A DNA stretch of 64,000 nt, taken from NCBI GenBank assembly GCA_944548615.1, contig OX155976.1, forward strand, positions 7,955,822 to 8,019,821. The letters are read 5' to 3'. This document shows positions 1-10,885 of the stretch, one piece after another (positions within the stretch are counted from its first letter, which is position 1; each line of letters opens with the position of its first letter). Under the pieces are notes generated by a model. That model did not search any database and was not told the origin of the DNA. It was given only the letters and a program-made list of their open reading frames with translations. The translations under genes and the position numbers were made by a program. Source of the stretch: Micropterix aruncella (taxonomy: Eukaryota > Arthropoda > Insecta > Lepidoptera > Micropterigidae).

Positions 1-374
1 ATCACCGCTCACGGTATAAAACGTAGTACATTTCGATCGATCGATATCATTCCCTTGGTGGACAAGTACACGGCTATCTATCATTTCCTTGGCGGATAGT
101 TACCGCGACTACGCTTCATTATCAAGCAGTACCTGCATTACTCGCGATACCGATCGTCAAGCATCGCTCCTCGACTACACACTTCGGACACACTACTACG
201 GCTTCACCTCGCACCCACACTAATACACTACGGCGAAATAACAATCAAGGCGTTAAGAACTGGCGACTCACTTCAACCTTCTGATTAAATACTTCTACTT
301 CGACATCCACGTCTTTCATTCACGGAGAAAACTTCACGATGAGATCCACCCTTCGCTCACAATCAATTGGAGTC
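1..374. other. No gene seen
   Basis: No open frame of useful length and no recognisable repeat end. The stretch directly precedes a reverse-transcriptase scrap on the - strand and may be its decayed downstream part. Confidence 0.4.
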
Positions 375-485
375 TAGTGAAGGGTGGCAACTCTCACAGC
401 TCCTAGCGCGATTTTGGGCTTGTGTATGAGCCCAATAATTAACGCCCACGTCTCAATGTCGGATGTCATCACTGGCAACACGCGC
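375..485 (-). pseudogene. RTE-clade non-LTR retrotransposon fragment
   Basis: Read on the - strand, about 36 codons give a stretch beginning R-V-L-P-V-M-T and continuing I-E-T-W-A-L-I-I-G-L-I. This resembles the region just after the reverse-transcriptase domain of RTE-clade elements, where a L-P-V-M-T-Y-G-S-E-T-W block is typical. It ends in a stop and has no intact RT upstream, so it is a short dead remnant. Assignment rests on motif recall only. Confidence 0.5.
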
Positions 486-1140
486 TGATTATAGACTTTC
501 GTCTTGAGGTTTTACGGTATTTGTGACGAGAATATATCTCAAGTTGTTAAAAAACTTAACTCACTGAAATACCGGATAAGAAAATACTTTTTGAACGTGT
601 CACTTGAGTTAGCATTCAAAATTGACAAGACTTAGGTGCGGATTAGAATACGGATTTCAGATCTGTGAAAGGATATTGATTTTACAAAGGGATATTTACA
701 AAAGGATATTGACTTGCTCTAGAAGGTTCAGTAAATGTGTACTGAGATACCTCAAGAACTAGAGTACGAGGAAAGGCTGCATTTGTTAAATATGACAAAA
801 GAAGAACAGTAATTTAAAAAAATAAATCACGATTGCCATTACAAAATTGCCGATTGCCACTAAAAAAATTCACTAACTTTCCGACTATCTGGGGATTTTT
901 GATTTGAAAACTATTTTGGAAACACTGCTCCATTCGATAGTAAACGTATAGCGAGCGATATTGGTCGCTACTCGATAGACAATTGATGTGACGTTCATTG
1001 TCTGAATTAATTTCAATTCACGATCGATACACATATCATTATGTCTTGACGTCGCCATTTCACGTCAGTGGAATGTTCCAGCGGTCAGGAAAAAATTTAA
1101 CGAATCAAGAGCCACCATTAGGCTACCTGAGCCTAAATTC
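486..1140. other. No gene seen
   Basis: AT-rich sequence without a supported ORF or a repeat boundary that I can define. Confidence 0.4.
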
Positions 1141-2092
1141 AGAGCCGGGCAAAAGATGTCTTTGGTCCACGATAGATTTAAACTGAATTACCGCTGAACG
1201 TACGGCAGGTAGATTACTAATAGTTAATTCCAGAAGGAGATATCCTTCCAAAACTGGTAGTCAGGGGGCGAGGCTGCCCGCTGGTACCTTTCCCGTTGCC
1301 TCGCCACAAGGCGTTGGTTTCTAGCGGGCATGCTGGCATAGCTAGACGAATTGTATTGTCTCAAGTCTTATACGCTCATTTTCGTTATACCAGCCTGGAG
1401 GGGGGAGTTAATGGGCCCTTGCTGAGTTGGCCACGAAGACCCATTCTGTTCAGGGTTGGTCAGACTCACGGGCCAACACCCATCCGACGGCCTCCACGCA
1501 TGAAGTGCGAGCCTGGTTAGGACTCTGGCCTTAGGGTTAGTATCCCCTATGAATCAACCTTCTGGCGCTCCTGGACGGTCTGCGCTCCGTGCGACAAAAG
1601 TCAATCGATTGCGCATTCTGACTAACAGTCGGGGGAGTCTGGAAGCAGTACTGTTTCCTTTAGAGCGGGGGTGGTTGCAGACCTTACGGCGACTGCTCTT
1701 GAAACGACCACCGGCTACCCGATCCTGGGTGAACAGCCGGGCAAAGGATGCCGTGGTCCGCGATAGTTTCGGTATACACCGTTTCACCGCTTCGTAAGGG
1801 AGAGGACCGCGCAAACGACCTCGAACTCGTAACCAATCGAGAGACTGGAGTAATCTGATCGCATTTGGAAGTAGGGGCGTGAGTGTAAGCCCGCTGGGTA
1901 ACACTCCTGGCTATCTCGCGGTTAAGGCGTTGGCCTCTTACGGGTTTGTGGCGCTTAACGGTGGACTGTTTTGTCCAAGTCTTCTGCGCTCACCCCAGGG
2001 AGATAGAACGACTAATCGTTAAAACTTCCTGAGGTGACGGGTTCGCCCGTTGTAGTTGACAACTCTAGTTACACCAGCCTGGGGTGACGGGT
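1141..2092 (-). repeat. Unclassified long repeat family L, copy A
   Basis: This GC-richer block shares long stretches with copies B (4953-5640), C (9040-9705), E (12130-12365), D (14840-15290), F (28930-29135) and G (26395-26490). Shared landmarks are GTCGACTACAACGGG near one end, a block around GACGGTCTGCRCWCCGTGCG in the middle, and GAGTTGGCCAYGA near the other end. The element is oriented on the - strand relative to copy B. Part of the motif set occurs twice (near 1144 and again near 1740), so this copy is rearranged. No protein motif is seen in any frame. Confidence 0.6.
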
Positions 2093-2380
2093 TCGCACGT
2101 TATTTTACTATGAAACGCAACGTGTAGATGGCGCTCATGTTCCTAAAATAGACTGAAAAGGCACTAGCCTTAGTGGGGAACTGTAACATGCAATTTGTAT
2201 CTTTTGGACTACTCAAGGACTACTATCAAAAAAAAAAAAAGGTTGTTATGCTCAATTTGGCAACTTTCGTGGCATACCATTTTGGATCTCTGGCTCTAAA
2301 AACGCTTATACGGTATAAATAATAAAATCGTATTATTATAATATTGTTTACACAAGGACGTCAATTTTTACTTTGGTATA
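2093..2380. other. No gene seen
   Basis: AT-rich sequence with an A-run near 2228; nothing further recognised. Confidence 0.35.
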
Positions 2381-2928
2381 CAGCAAATACAGATTCCCAG
2401 AGTGATCCAGGTCGACCCCCAGGGATCCACGGGACACTCGACGGGGGTCTACGTTGGCGTGAAAAAAAGGAGGGTTCACAAGTTGTAAGTGGGGGTACAC
2501 GAAAATGTATCTGGTTACGATAGTAAAAAACAAAAACGTTGGTTTGGCCTTACATATCAATGTTTATTTATCATTAATTTCCTTTTTTGTAAACCTCTTT
2601 TATTTTTTATTAAATGCCCTGCATGATGACTTCAAAAATAGATTTGAAGAGATCTGACGATGTAGAAACTGCCATGAATCATAAATCCATTTGAAGAAAC
2701 GAAAGTGGCGAATGTGGTATTACAAGAGGAGCTACTGGAGCTTAGCACCAATGAGGAGCTGAAGGTGAATATAAAAAAAAACCATGAAACATTTTAGCTG
2801 CAGGCAGAAATACCCGGAAAATATCCTGGGCTATGGGTAATTACGAGAAAATTTTTGATAGCGTTTCCCTCGTCATACCTTGTCGAAAACAGTTTTAGTG
2901 TCGTTACAACCCTAATAACAATAATAAA
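2381..2928 (+). mobile_element. hAT element remnant: terminal sequence joined to transposase C-terminus
   Basis: The left part (2381-2570) matches the left end of the 1.7-kb hAT element at 53843 and, inverted, the sequence at 63105-63290. All share a CAGNGNTTCCCAAAGTG-like terminus and a conserved block of CCCCCAGGGRTCCACG. The right part (about 2610-2928) decodes with frameshifts to the C-terminal hAT block (F-P-S-S-Y-L-V-E-N-S-F-S-V-V, near 2860-2905). This is the dimerisation region of the transposase. The two parts lie too close together for a full element, so it is internally deleted. The right end is lost where another repeat begins. Confidence 0.6.
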
Positions 2929-3273
2929 TTAATAGTTTAAAAAAACCACTAAAAACACGCTTTTGGGCTATGATACGATATTCACATACACACGGCTATG
3001 ATACGATATTCCATCATGGAATGCCAGTGCCTATCTTCCGGCTTCATCATCAGATCTTGAAACCTAATCGTGGTCAAAGTTCATTCCAAGACTTTTCTAA
3101 CAAGTCCAAACACAGCTATGATACGATGTTCCATCATAAAGTTCCAGTTCATAACTTCCGACTCCATCATCAGATTAGTACAGTAGGTACCATATTATAG
3201 TATTGTCATCAGAACTACATACACTTCCAGATTCCATTACATAGTTAGTTACATACAGGTCGACCAAATAAAA
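2929..3273 (+). repeat. Repeat family H, copy 1 (tandem-repeat-bearing element)
   Basis: Starts with TTAATAGTTTAAAAAAAC and ACTAAAAACACGCTTTT. It then carries roughly 120-bp tandem units containing CTATGATACGATATTCC and ends at GTTACATACAGGTCGACC. The same order of parts occurs at 31054-31780. The end there carries AAAAGCGTGTT, inverted relative to AACACGCTTTT at the start. Subterminal inverted repeats plus an internal minisatellite would fit a Helentron/HINE-type non-autonomous element, but this is inference. The 3' end of this copy is replaced by a G-rich run. Confidence 0.5.
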
Positions 3274-3388
3274 GGGGGGAGGGGGGAGGGGGGAGGGGGA
3301 GGGGGAGGGGGGAGGGGGGAGGTGGAGGGGGGATGGGGAGGGGGGAGGTGGGGTGGGGGGAGGGGGGAGGGGGGGGAGGGGGGGAGGC
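3274..3388 (+). repeat. Polypurine (GGGGGGA)n tract
   Basis: About 115 bp made almost only of G-runs of 5 to 7 separated by single A, with a few T. It has many more than four G-runs in series, so it has clear G-quadruplex potential on the + strand. It begins precisely where the terminal bases of the preceding family H repeat should be. Confidence 0.9.
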
Positions 3389-3864
3389 CGCTGATTACGT
3401 CTGTTGATAAAGAAGAGGGGGGGAGGTCAAAAATCCCAAAAAGGTGATTGTGTAATATGTGGACGGCCCCATATGACTAGAGATTTGGATAATGCTGAAT
3501 TCATATTCCAAGAGTATCACAATGTAAAAAAAGAAAAAATCCTGATAGTCGTCATTTGCCAAAGAGCGTAATATTTATTTTTACCAACAACGCCTACATA
3601 TATTGGAAGATTTCACCATTCATTTAAATTTAAACATTTTTAGCATACGATTGTTTATTTTCACATTTTTACTATTATCACATACTATTATCACATTATA
3701 CGATTATCACATTATTACTTTGATAATTATGGTTATAGACATCGTGCTCTTAATCCTTACTCTATCAGGTGCCGTCCTCACTTAGTTAAGATTATAGATA
3801 AGATCAATCCTCACTCTATCACTCGATCTTCACTATATATCAAAGGTGGTGATTATTTTTAAAA
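3389..3864. other. No gene seen
   Basis: AT-rich sequence with low-complexity TTATCACAT repeats near 3665-3715; no supported gene. Confidence 0.4.
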
Positions 3865-4164
3865 CTGCACTGGCTTCCTATTCGCCATCGAAGAAAATTG
3901 CATACGTTGTCGTTACTCTACAACATACTCAATAACCCCACTTCACCCTCCTATCTCAAGGAGAATTTCCACCCTTTGGGAGGCCACGGTCTTCCACTTC
4001 GATCAAGCCGGGATAACACACTCGCCATTCCGATACAATACTCTTCTTTTACGGTCCATCCTGCTCGTTTATGGAATCAGCTCCCTCACTCTGTCAGGCA
4101 TGCACCTTCGTTGCCCACTTTCAAAAAGTTGTTGAAGAAACATTTATTTCCACACAGCCACTAA
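3865..4164 (+). pseudogene. C-terminal end of a non-LTR retrotransposon ORF2
   Basis: An open frame of 99 codons starts L-H-W-L-P-I-R-H-R-R-K. It continues through D-N-T-L-A-I-P, F-T-V-H-P-A-R-L-W-N and L-P-H-S-V-R to a stop. This is the typical tail of I/Jockey-like reverse-transcriptase polyproteins: a hydrophobic block, then R-x-W-N-x-L-P and a lysine-rich end. The reverse transcriptase itself is missing upstream, so it is a 5'-truncated dead copy. About 40 bp after the stop the sequence becomes AT-rich, consistent with an old 3' UTR. Confidence 0.65.
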
Positions 4165-4952
4165 CCGAATACCTCATCCTGTCCTCTCCTGTATCCTTCC
4201 CTGGGCAACCTTAGCATAAGTTATTGTCATATATATGTATAAGTTTATTTTAAATTTATCTTTATTACTTCTGTGTGTATTGTACGGTGACAATTAAGAA
4301 TTAGTGTATCCAATGGTTGACTATAAGACATCGCTATAGCGAGAAGTCCGCCATTTGTGCATAAATTTTCTTTTTTTATATAACCAGTGTAATATTCATT
4401 ACTTAATGTTTCTATAGTACAATAAAGTTGTTATATTCTATTCTATTAAATCAAACATTTTAATTACTTCATTATTTTCAAATTTTCAAGGATTTCAAAC
4501 CGATTATAAATTACTTAAACTAATTTATATAGTCACAACTATCACGATAGTTAATTTTCTTAACCACTAAGAATGTTAAACGCAATGTCGCTGATGCCGA
4601 GATGCTGACGCCACGCGTTCGATGCGATTTCGAGTTCTTTATTGCATCCACTGTCTACTGCCGAATTTTCAGCTTTTCCAAAATACGTTGAAGGTACTAA
4701 TTAAAATTCATCTTTCCTAGTACGCCCTAGCATGCTTGGCCAAAATACTGTCTGATATGAAAGTATCAGCTTTTGCAAAACTCTTGCACTTTTTTGTCGC
4801 TGGCTCCGTAACTATTACTAGGACTTCTTGGATGAAACTAATACTATAACAATTAGATACGATTAAATTGTGAGAGAAAATAATTGATCTGCAAATGTCT
4901 GCATTCGCTTTATTTATGATCTTAGAAAGTATGGCCATATTACGGAGTACAA
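4165..4952. other. No gene seen
   Basis: AT-rich; the first 250 bp are probably the 3' UTR of the preceding retrotransposon tail. A short ACTATCACGATAGT palindrome lies near 4530, and a similar sequence lies near 20575. Confidence 0.4.
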
Positions 4953-5640
4953 CTAGAGTTGTCGACTACAACGGGTCAACCCGTCACCTCAGGAAGTTTT
5001 AACGATTGGTCGTTTTATCTCCCGGGAAGTGAGCGCAGAAGACTTGTACAAATACATGTACAAAAACAGTCCATCATCAAGCTCCGCCACATGTCCGTGA
5101 GAGGTCAACGCCTTATCCGCGAGATAATCAGGTATGTTACCCAGCGGGTTTACACTCACGCCCTTGCTTCCAATACTCCGGTCTCTCGACTGGTTACAAG
5201 TTCAAGGTCGCTTGCGCGGTCCTCTTCCTTAAAAAGCGGTGAAACGGTGTAAACCAATTCTATCCCGGACCACGGCGTCCTTTGCCCGGCTCTTCACCCA
5301 GGATCGGGTAGCCGATAGTCGTTTCAAGAGCAGTCGCCGTAAGGTCCGCAACCACTTCAGCTCTATATGAAACAGTACTGCTTCCAGACTCCCCCGACTG
5401 TTAGTCAGAGTGCACAATCGATTGGCTTACGCCGGACGGTGCGCAGACCGTCCAGGAGCGCCAGAAGGTTGATTCCTAGGGGAAACTAGCCCTAAGGCCA
5501 GAGTCCTGCCCGGGCTCGCACTTCATGCGTGGAGGCCGCCGTATGGGTGTTGACCCGTGAGTGTGACCAACCCTGAACAGAATGGGTCTTCATGGCCAAC
5601 TCATTAAGGGTCCATTAGGGCCCATTAGCTGTGGTATAGC
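4953..5640 (+). repeat. Unclassified long repeat family L, copy B
   Basis: Best reference copy for the + orientation. It starts at GTTGTCGACTACAACGGG and passes through a block ending CCGGACGGTGCGCAGACCG. It ends around GGCCAACTCATTAAGGG. It lines up along its length with the inverted copies A and C. No ORF shows protein motifs, and no TG/CA ends or target duplications were found. Confidence 0.6.
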
Positions 5641-6031
5641 TCCTCTTACTTACGTAAATTAACAACCACCTCCGCTCTATAGGAAACAAAGCCGTTTCCA
5701 GACTCTGATCTGTGATTCGGACGGACTTTAACACATGGGTCATAATAGCCCAACCGCACGGGCCCATTAGCTCCCAAAATGGTATTATCCAGACCGTACC
5801 ATTAGTTATCAGTGCGGCGAGTAAGACTCGCAGGAATGTTTACTCGATGGTATACCGAGGTCGTCGGGCCGGCCGTCAGTTTGGACATTTTCCTCATATG
5901 TGTCAACAACTGTTCGAAAGCCGTCTCAATTCTTAAAAATGCAGATTTAAATAATTTAATTTTGATAGTTTAAAGAAAAGGTATAGACAGGCCGGGTAAC
6001 AAATATGAGACGAAAGAATAGGAAACAAGTA
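5641..6031. other. Fragments related to family L, otherwise nothing
   Basis: Between 5640 and 5830 some words of family L recur (for example CGGGCCCATTAGCTCCC near 5757). The rest is AT-rich with no supported gene. Confidence 0.4.
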
Positions 6032-6159
6032 TCCTACTACTATTATAAACGCGAAAGTTTGTAAGAATGTATGTGTGGATGTATTAGTTGGATGTATTAG
6101 TACAATATTACAAGAGTAAACTCAATCCGTGATTTAGGTATCTAATCTAAATCTTTGAC

Positions 6160-6755
6160 ACTAAATTACTCTTTGATGAGCACATCAATAGTGTCATCAG
6201 CAAAGCATCAAGAACATTAGGTTTTGTTCTGCGTTTATCATCTGAGTTTAAATCTATTAAAACCATTAAAATTCTTTATTGTGCATATGTACGTAGTCAC
6301 TTGGAATATGCATCACAAATCTGGAACCCCAGCTATAACACTTACATTACCCGAATTGTCGCATTGAGCGAATTCAGAGACGTTTTGTACGACACCTACA
6401 ATTTAAAGTAAAAAAATTCTTTCCAGACTACACTAAACGTTGTCATAAATTTCACCTCTTACCTTTAGCCACAAGACGCCATATTGCAGATGTCGCCTAC
6501 CTATTGAAGATAGCAAATGGCTCAGTTGACTGCCCGGATTTATTGGAGAAGGTTGGGTTGAGGGTCTCTGCTGATCCGATCAGAAGACCATGCACCCTGT
6601 TTATCCCCAGAGCTAACACCAATTACAGGCTAAACAGTTATCTATTGAGAGCAAGCCAAAGTTTCAATGATGTAGCTACCCAATATGACATTGACTTATT
6701 TAATATGTCAGTCCAGCAGCTCAAGAAGTTACTGGCTGACGCCTTCTTTGGCTAA
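6160..6755 (+). pseudogene. Jockey-like retrotransposon ORF2 C-terminus
   Basis: With a frameshift near 6360, the + strand decodes to a stretch with S-R-T-L-G-F-V-L-R, L-Y-C-A-Y-V-R-S-H-L-E-Y-A-S-Q-I-W-N-P and L-P-L-A-T-R-R. It ends in an 83-codon open tail closing at 6755. The L-E-Y-x-S-x-x-W-N-P block is the thumb-side motif seen after the reverse transcriptase in Jockey/CR1-type elements. The RT core is absent. It lies inside Helitron 1. Confidence 0.65.
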
Positions 6756-6964
6756 TCCTTTGTTCTATTTTGTTTAGTTTTTCCTTAGTCTACTTGTTTT
6801 TCTTTTTTTCTCTCCCCCTTTTATATATGTATTCATACATTTTTACTTGTGGAACCTTGTAATTGGCCTTATATACATATTAATTTGTAATAACCGTATA
6901 CCTAGCTGTAAGATTCCTAAAATTAATAAAATAAATAAAATAAAATATAATAAAATAAAATGTT

Positions 6965-7385
6965 ATGTATGGATTACTGGGTGAATCGCCTGCCCGGGTA
7001 CGCTGTTTTCGGGATCCAATACAGCTGCGAAACCAGTTTAGTTCGATACCTGTAATACCATATTTCCCAAGTTTCATTAGGAGCATTTCATGGGATACTG
7101 TGTCAGGGGCTTGCGCGGGGTCGGGAAGTACAGTAATACACTTTTTGTTGGCGTCTACATACCTAGTGATATGCTCCGACATTTTTAGTACTGCATCATG
7201 TGTTCCCATTTTTGGATCTGAAGCCGTATTGGTTTTCGGATGACATGTGATTGGTTTCTAGATGATTACAGAGTTGTGTAATTACTATTTTTTCCAAAAT
7301 TTTTGCTAAAACATCAGGTACTGATATCAGTCGATAATTTGAGGGATCAAACTTCGGTCCATATCTGTCACCTGATACTTGATAA
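6965..7385 (-). pseudogene. Reverse-transcriptase fragment, Jockey/CR1 type
   Basis: The - strand decodes, with at least one frameshift near 7230, to F-D-P-S-N-Y-R-L-I-S-V, then I-L-E-K-I-V-I, then a degenerate palm motif in which the usual F-D-x-x-K-A-F-D has become P-D-P-A-Q-A-P-D-T-V. H-E-M-L-L-M-K-L and W-F-R-S-C-I-G-S-R-K-Q follow. The order matches RT domains 1 to 4, and the YADD box is not present. It lies inside Helitron 1, opposite to the neighbouring fragment. Confidence 0.65.
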
Positions 7386-8025
7386 GAAATATGTTTCGGT
7401 TGATTATGTTTAAAAAAAAATGATAATATTATATTAATTAATTAAATTCACAATTTTATATGAACACAGTAAGAAACCTTTTTAGGCTACTTAATTTATT
7501 GGTCAATTTAGTTATATATTAATCTATATATTTATTTATTTTACTTATCTATAAACTTAAATATTTTCTTTTTCTTTATTTAATATTAGTTCTTTATTTA
7601 TATACACATTTATATATTTATATTAACCTTAAAATTTATAAGAATGAATAAGCAATCGGAATGAATGAGAGAAAAAAAAAAAAAGAAAGTGAAGTCACTA
7701 TGATTAAAGTGAAGTCTTAAATACTATCACCCCAGAACAGATATACAATCTAGTGGGGTGATAAAATCCACACAAATGTTATCTTATCTACTTCGCAATA
7801 TCAATTGTATTGTATTGGATAATTTCATAAAATAAAATAAAAAAATAAAATGTTTGTTACTCTTTCACGCAAAAACTACTGAATGGATTTTAATGAAACT
7901 TTACAATAATATAGCTTACACATCAGAATAACACATAGGCTATAATTTATAAAGATGTATAGTTTTCTATCATCATTATCACAATTTTCCATCACCAAGC
8001 GGGTGAAACCGCGGGGAGCGGCTAG

Positions 8026-8543
8026 TATATAATAAAAGGAATAAAAAACACAACTGCCGTTACAGAAACTGAACTGTTGTATATATAATCATTTTTATTA
8101 CGGGTTTTCATGAAATATTTGTGGTTGATGTATTTATCCATATAGATAAATGTATATTTCCGGAATGTACTCAATGAGACCTTTCATTTAACACTAAGCA
8201 CGATATATTTGTGTTAATTTATTGACATTTGGACATTTAGACAACTACTTACTTGATATTTGGACTGTTAAGGAAACCTATAACACTCGGTATGACATAC
8301 CGATTCTAACAATATCACACACTTCTAAATCGGTTCAAGTGTTTAGAAGTTATGGTGGAATAAAGAAACGGAAAACATACATAGAAGAACCCTCAACACA
8401 CTACACTCCTTTTTGTTAGGCAATCGTATAAAATAACATGCTATTCAGTGCGAACAAATTGTTTCTAATAATTACAAACACAATAGTTCACTTTTTGTAA
8501 CGACAGTCGTGTTTTTGATTTTTTTAAATTATTGTTCTTGTTA
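8026..8543. other. No gene seen
   Basis: Spacer between two Helitrons; AT-rich with no supported ORF. Confidence 0.4.
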
Positions 8544-9973
8544 TCTATACTAATAGTATAAAAAGGTAAAGTTTGTGACGTTGTAGGAAGTAATCTCTGG
8601 ATCTACTGAACCGATTTTGAAAATTCTTTTACCAATTGAAAGCCACTCTATTTGTAAGTGTCATAGGCTATATATTAATCCGAAAAATGAAAAGACTTTT
8701 TAGTGGTAGTCGGATTTGCAAAGTAAGTCGGAGAATAAGCGGTCGAACGAAAACGTTTCTAACTAACGCTGCCTTAACTATGAGAGATACATTATTAAGT
8801 TCTAGAGAAAAGTTGTAGAGCTTGATAATGCCTACAAAAAAGTCAGCGACAGCATATGTCTAACTTTTATATTTAAGTCACAAAAAGTAGTATTTTATAT
8901 TTAAAAAATAATTTAAATCGTTAGGTCATGTTCATTGGTCATATTATCAACAATTATTAATTCTTATCAAAATAAGTAAATTTATCGTCTCAAGTGTTTA
9001 AAACAAAAGACTTTTCCCTTTTACTGCATATAATTTCCGGGAGCTAACGGGCCCATGATGAGTTGGCCACGATGACCCATGTGTTCAGGGTCGGTCACAC
9101 TCACGGGTCAACACCCATCCGACGGCCTCCACGCACGGGGTGCGAACCTGGGTAGGACACTGGGTCAACCAGTCTCCCCTGGGAATCAAACCTCTGGCGC
9201 TCCTGGACGGTCTGCACACCGTGCGGCGCAAGCCAACCGATTGTGCTCTCCGACTAACAGTCGGGGGAGTCTGGGAACTGTATTGTTTCCTATAGAGCGG
9301 GGGTGGTTGCGTACCTTACGACGACTGCTCTTGAATTGACCATTGGCCATCCGATCCCGGTTCAGAGCCGGGCAAAGGAAGCCTTGGTCCGCGATAGATT
9401 CGGTGTACTCCGTTTCACCGCTTCGTAAGGGAGAGGACCGCGCAAGCGACCTCGAACTCGGAACCAATCGAGAGACCGGAGAAATCTGGTCACAATTGGA
9501 AGTGAGGGCGCGAGTATCTCGAGCCCGCCGGGTTTATTCCTGGCTAACTCGCGGTAAGGCGTTGGACTCTCACGGGTTGTGGCGTAGCTAGACGTTGGAT
9601 TGTTATTGTCCAAAGTCTTCTACGCTCACTGCAGGTCGATAGAACGACTAATCGTTAAAACGTCCTGTGGTGACGGGCTCGCTCGTTGTAGTCGACACCG
9701 CAAGATGCATATAATTTCCCTTTTACTGCATACATAGTTAAAGAGATAATACGCTCACAAATAAGACACTCACAAGAAGACACTCGCAAATAACGGTAAT
9801 ATAGCCAAATTGGCATGCAAATACATACCTACATACATATGCAGTAAAAATATAACCCTTCTTTTGGCAGTCAGGAAGTAAATCATAGCATTCAGTACTA
9901 ACCAAACCACACTCATAATTTCATCACAAGTAAAAAGTTTTACCGCCCAACGAAGTGGGCACGGGTCAGCTAG
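8544..9973 (+). mobile_element. Helitron 2, interrupted by repeat L copy C
   Basis: The 5' end is TCTATACTAATAGTATAAAA followed by GGTAAAGTTTGTG. The 3' end is CTAG at 9970-9973, preceded by a GCCCAACGAAGTGGGC hairpin and ACGGGTCAG. The base before is A (8543) and the base after is T (9974). This is a different Helitron family from Helitron 1. No coding capacity remains. Copy C of family L accounts for about 660 bp of its length. Confidence 0.75.
9040..9705 (-). repeat. Unclassified long repeat family L, copy C
   Basis: Inverted relative to copy B and nearly full length: it runs from GGGCCCATGATGAGTTGG to CTCGTTGTAGTCGACA. It sits inside Helitron 2, so it inserted after that Helitron or was carried by it. 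Confidence 0.6.
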
Positions 9974-10629
9974 TCTTATATAATTTTATAAGGTTTTTTC
10001 TTTAACGATTGTAAAGTGCCTGATTTTCATTTATTATTTTTTCTGTAATTATAAATTGCAATTAAAACTTATTATTATTAAAATAGGTAGAAATTGCTGC
10101 CGGAAAAGTTGACGCGAGTATGTATGAAACGGCCTATCAAGCGATTCTTAGTTGTTTTTCGACACCAAACAACCAAACAACAATATTATGACGCAAGAGT
10201 GTGGTCAGTTTAAATAATAATAATATCACATCACCACATTTTTATCATGAACAAAGATGGCTAAAGTGTATAGAATTCGTTAATTGATTGGACCTTGTGA
10301 CACTTGGAGATATCAGCGATTTTGAATCACGTTTATTCTAAAAGCCGGGAGCATAATGTAATGACCGGGAGCATAATGTATAAATAATCGGTTGTGAAAA
10401 AATCTGACGTCATCTCGTTCAATTTAAAAATCGAATTGCAAGCGCGCGTCGCCGTTCGCCGTTAAACATTCGAGTTGTGTACGAGCGACACAACGCAGAG
10501 AAGATTTAAATTTCGAACGTGCGACGCGCGATATCAAACGCGCGATACCGCAAATTTAAATATCGTATTTGATTCCCCCATACATTTGTATGACGAACTT
10601 TAACTATTATTTGTGTTGCATGTATCAGA
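9974..10629. other. No gene seen; two tandem ACCGGGAGCATAATGTA units
   Basis: AT-rich except for a CpG-rich patch at 10435-10530. A 17-bp unit is repeated twice near 10345-10381. No supported gene. Confidence 0.4.
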
Positions 10630-10885
10630 TATTAAAATCACTGCGTACCGAATTTCAATTATCTAAGTTCTAAGTCCAATATCCCGAGATTGAAGTATGA
10701 ATAGCGCGCCCTCTGGTGGACCGATTTCAACCACAATTCTGTCTTTTCAACTCTTGCCATGACCAAATGATGCCTGCATGCCAAATTTCGGCTCAATCGG
10801 ATTAAGCGTTTGAGCTCTATCGTGAAGGAATACACACAAACACACACACAGAGATTCACAGACAGACTTCAGTCTGGAAATGGCC
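10630..10885 (-). repeat. Interspersed repeat family R, copy 1
   Basis: About 250 bp, inverted relative to a second copy at 23572-23805. Both end in a CA/TG microsatellite followed by GACAGACTTCAGTCTGG. Both hold the phrases GCGCCCTCTGGTGGACCG or its complement and CTCAATCGGATTAAG-like words. Such a layout is common at the 3' end of RTE-type elements and their SINE-like derivatives. Confidence 0.6.

Larger units (their letters stand above)
6032..8025 (+). mobile_element. Helitron 1, with retrotransposon fragments inside
   Basis: The 5' end is TCCTACTACTATTATAAACG, a sequence typical of insect Helitrons. The 3' end is CTAG at 8022-8025, preceded by a small GC hairpin (GCGG/CCGC around 8000-8013). 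The neighbours are A at 6031 and T at 8026, which fits rolling-circle insertion between A and T without target duplication. No Rep/helicase is seen, so it is non-autonomous. Two retrotransposon scraps lie inside it and account for much of its 2 kb. Confidence 0.75.

Noticed and set aside
2967..3240. CRISPR-like spaced repeats
   Set aside because: The units are 120-bp tandem copies without unique spacers, in a eukaryotic transposon setting.
4953..5640. rRNA-derived sequence
   Set aside because: GC content and some words suggested rDNA, but no conserved rRNA core such as the sarcin-ricin or universal small-subunit motifs is present.
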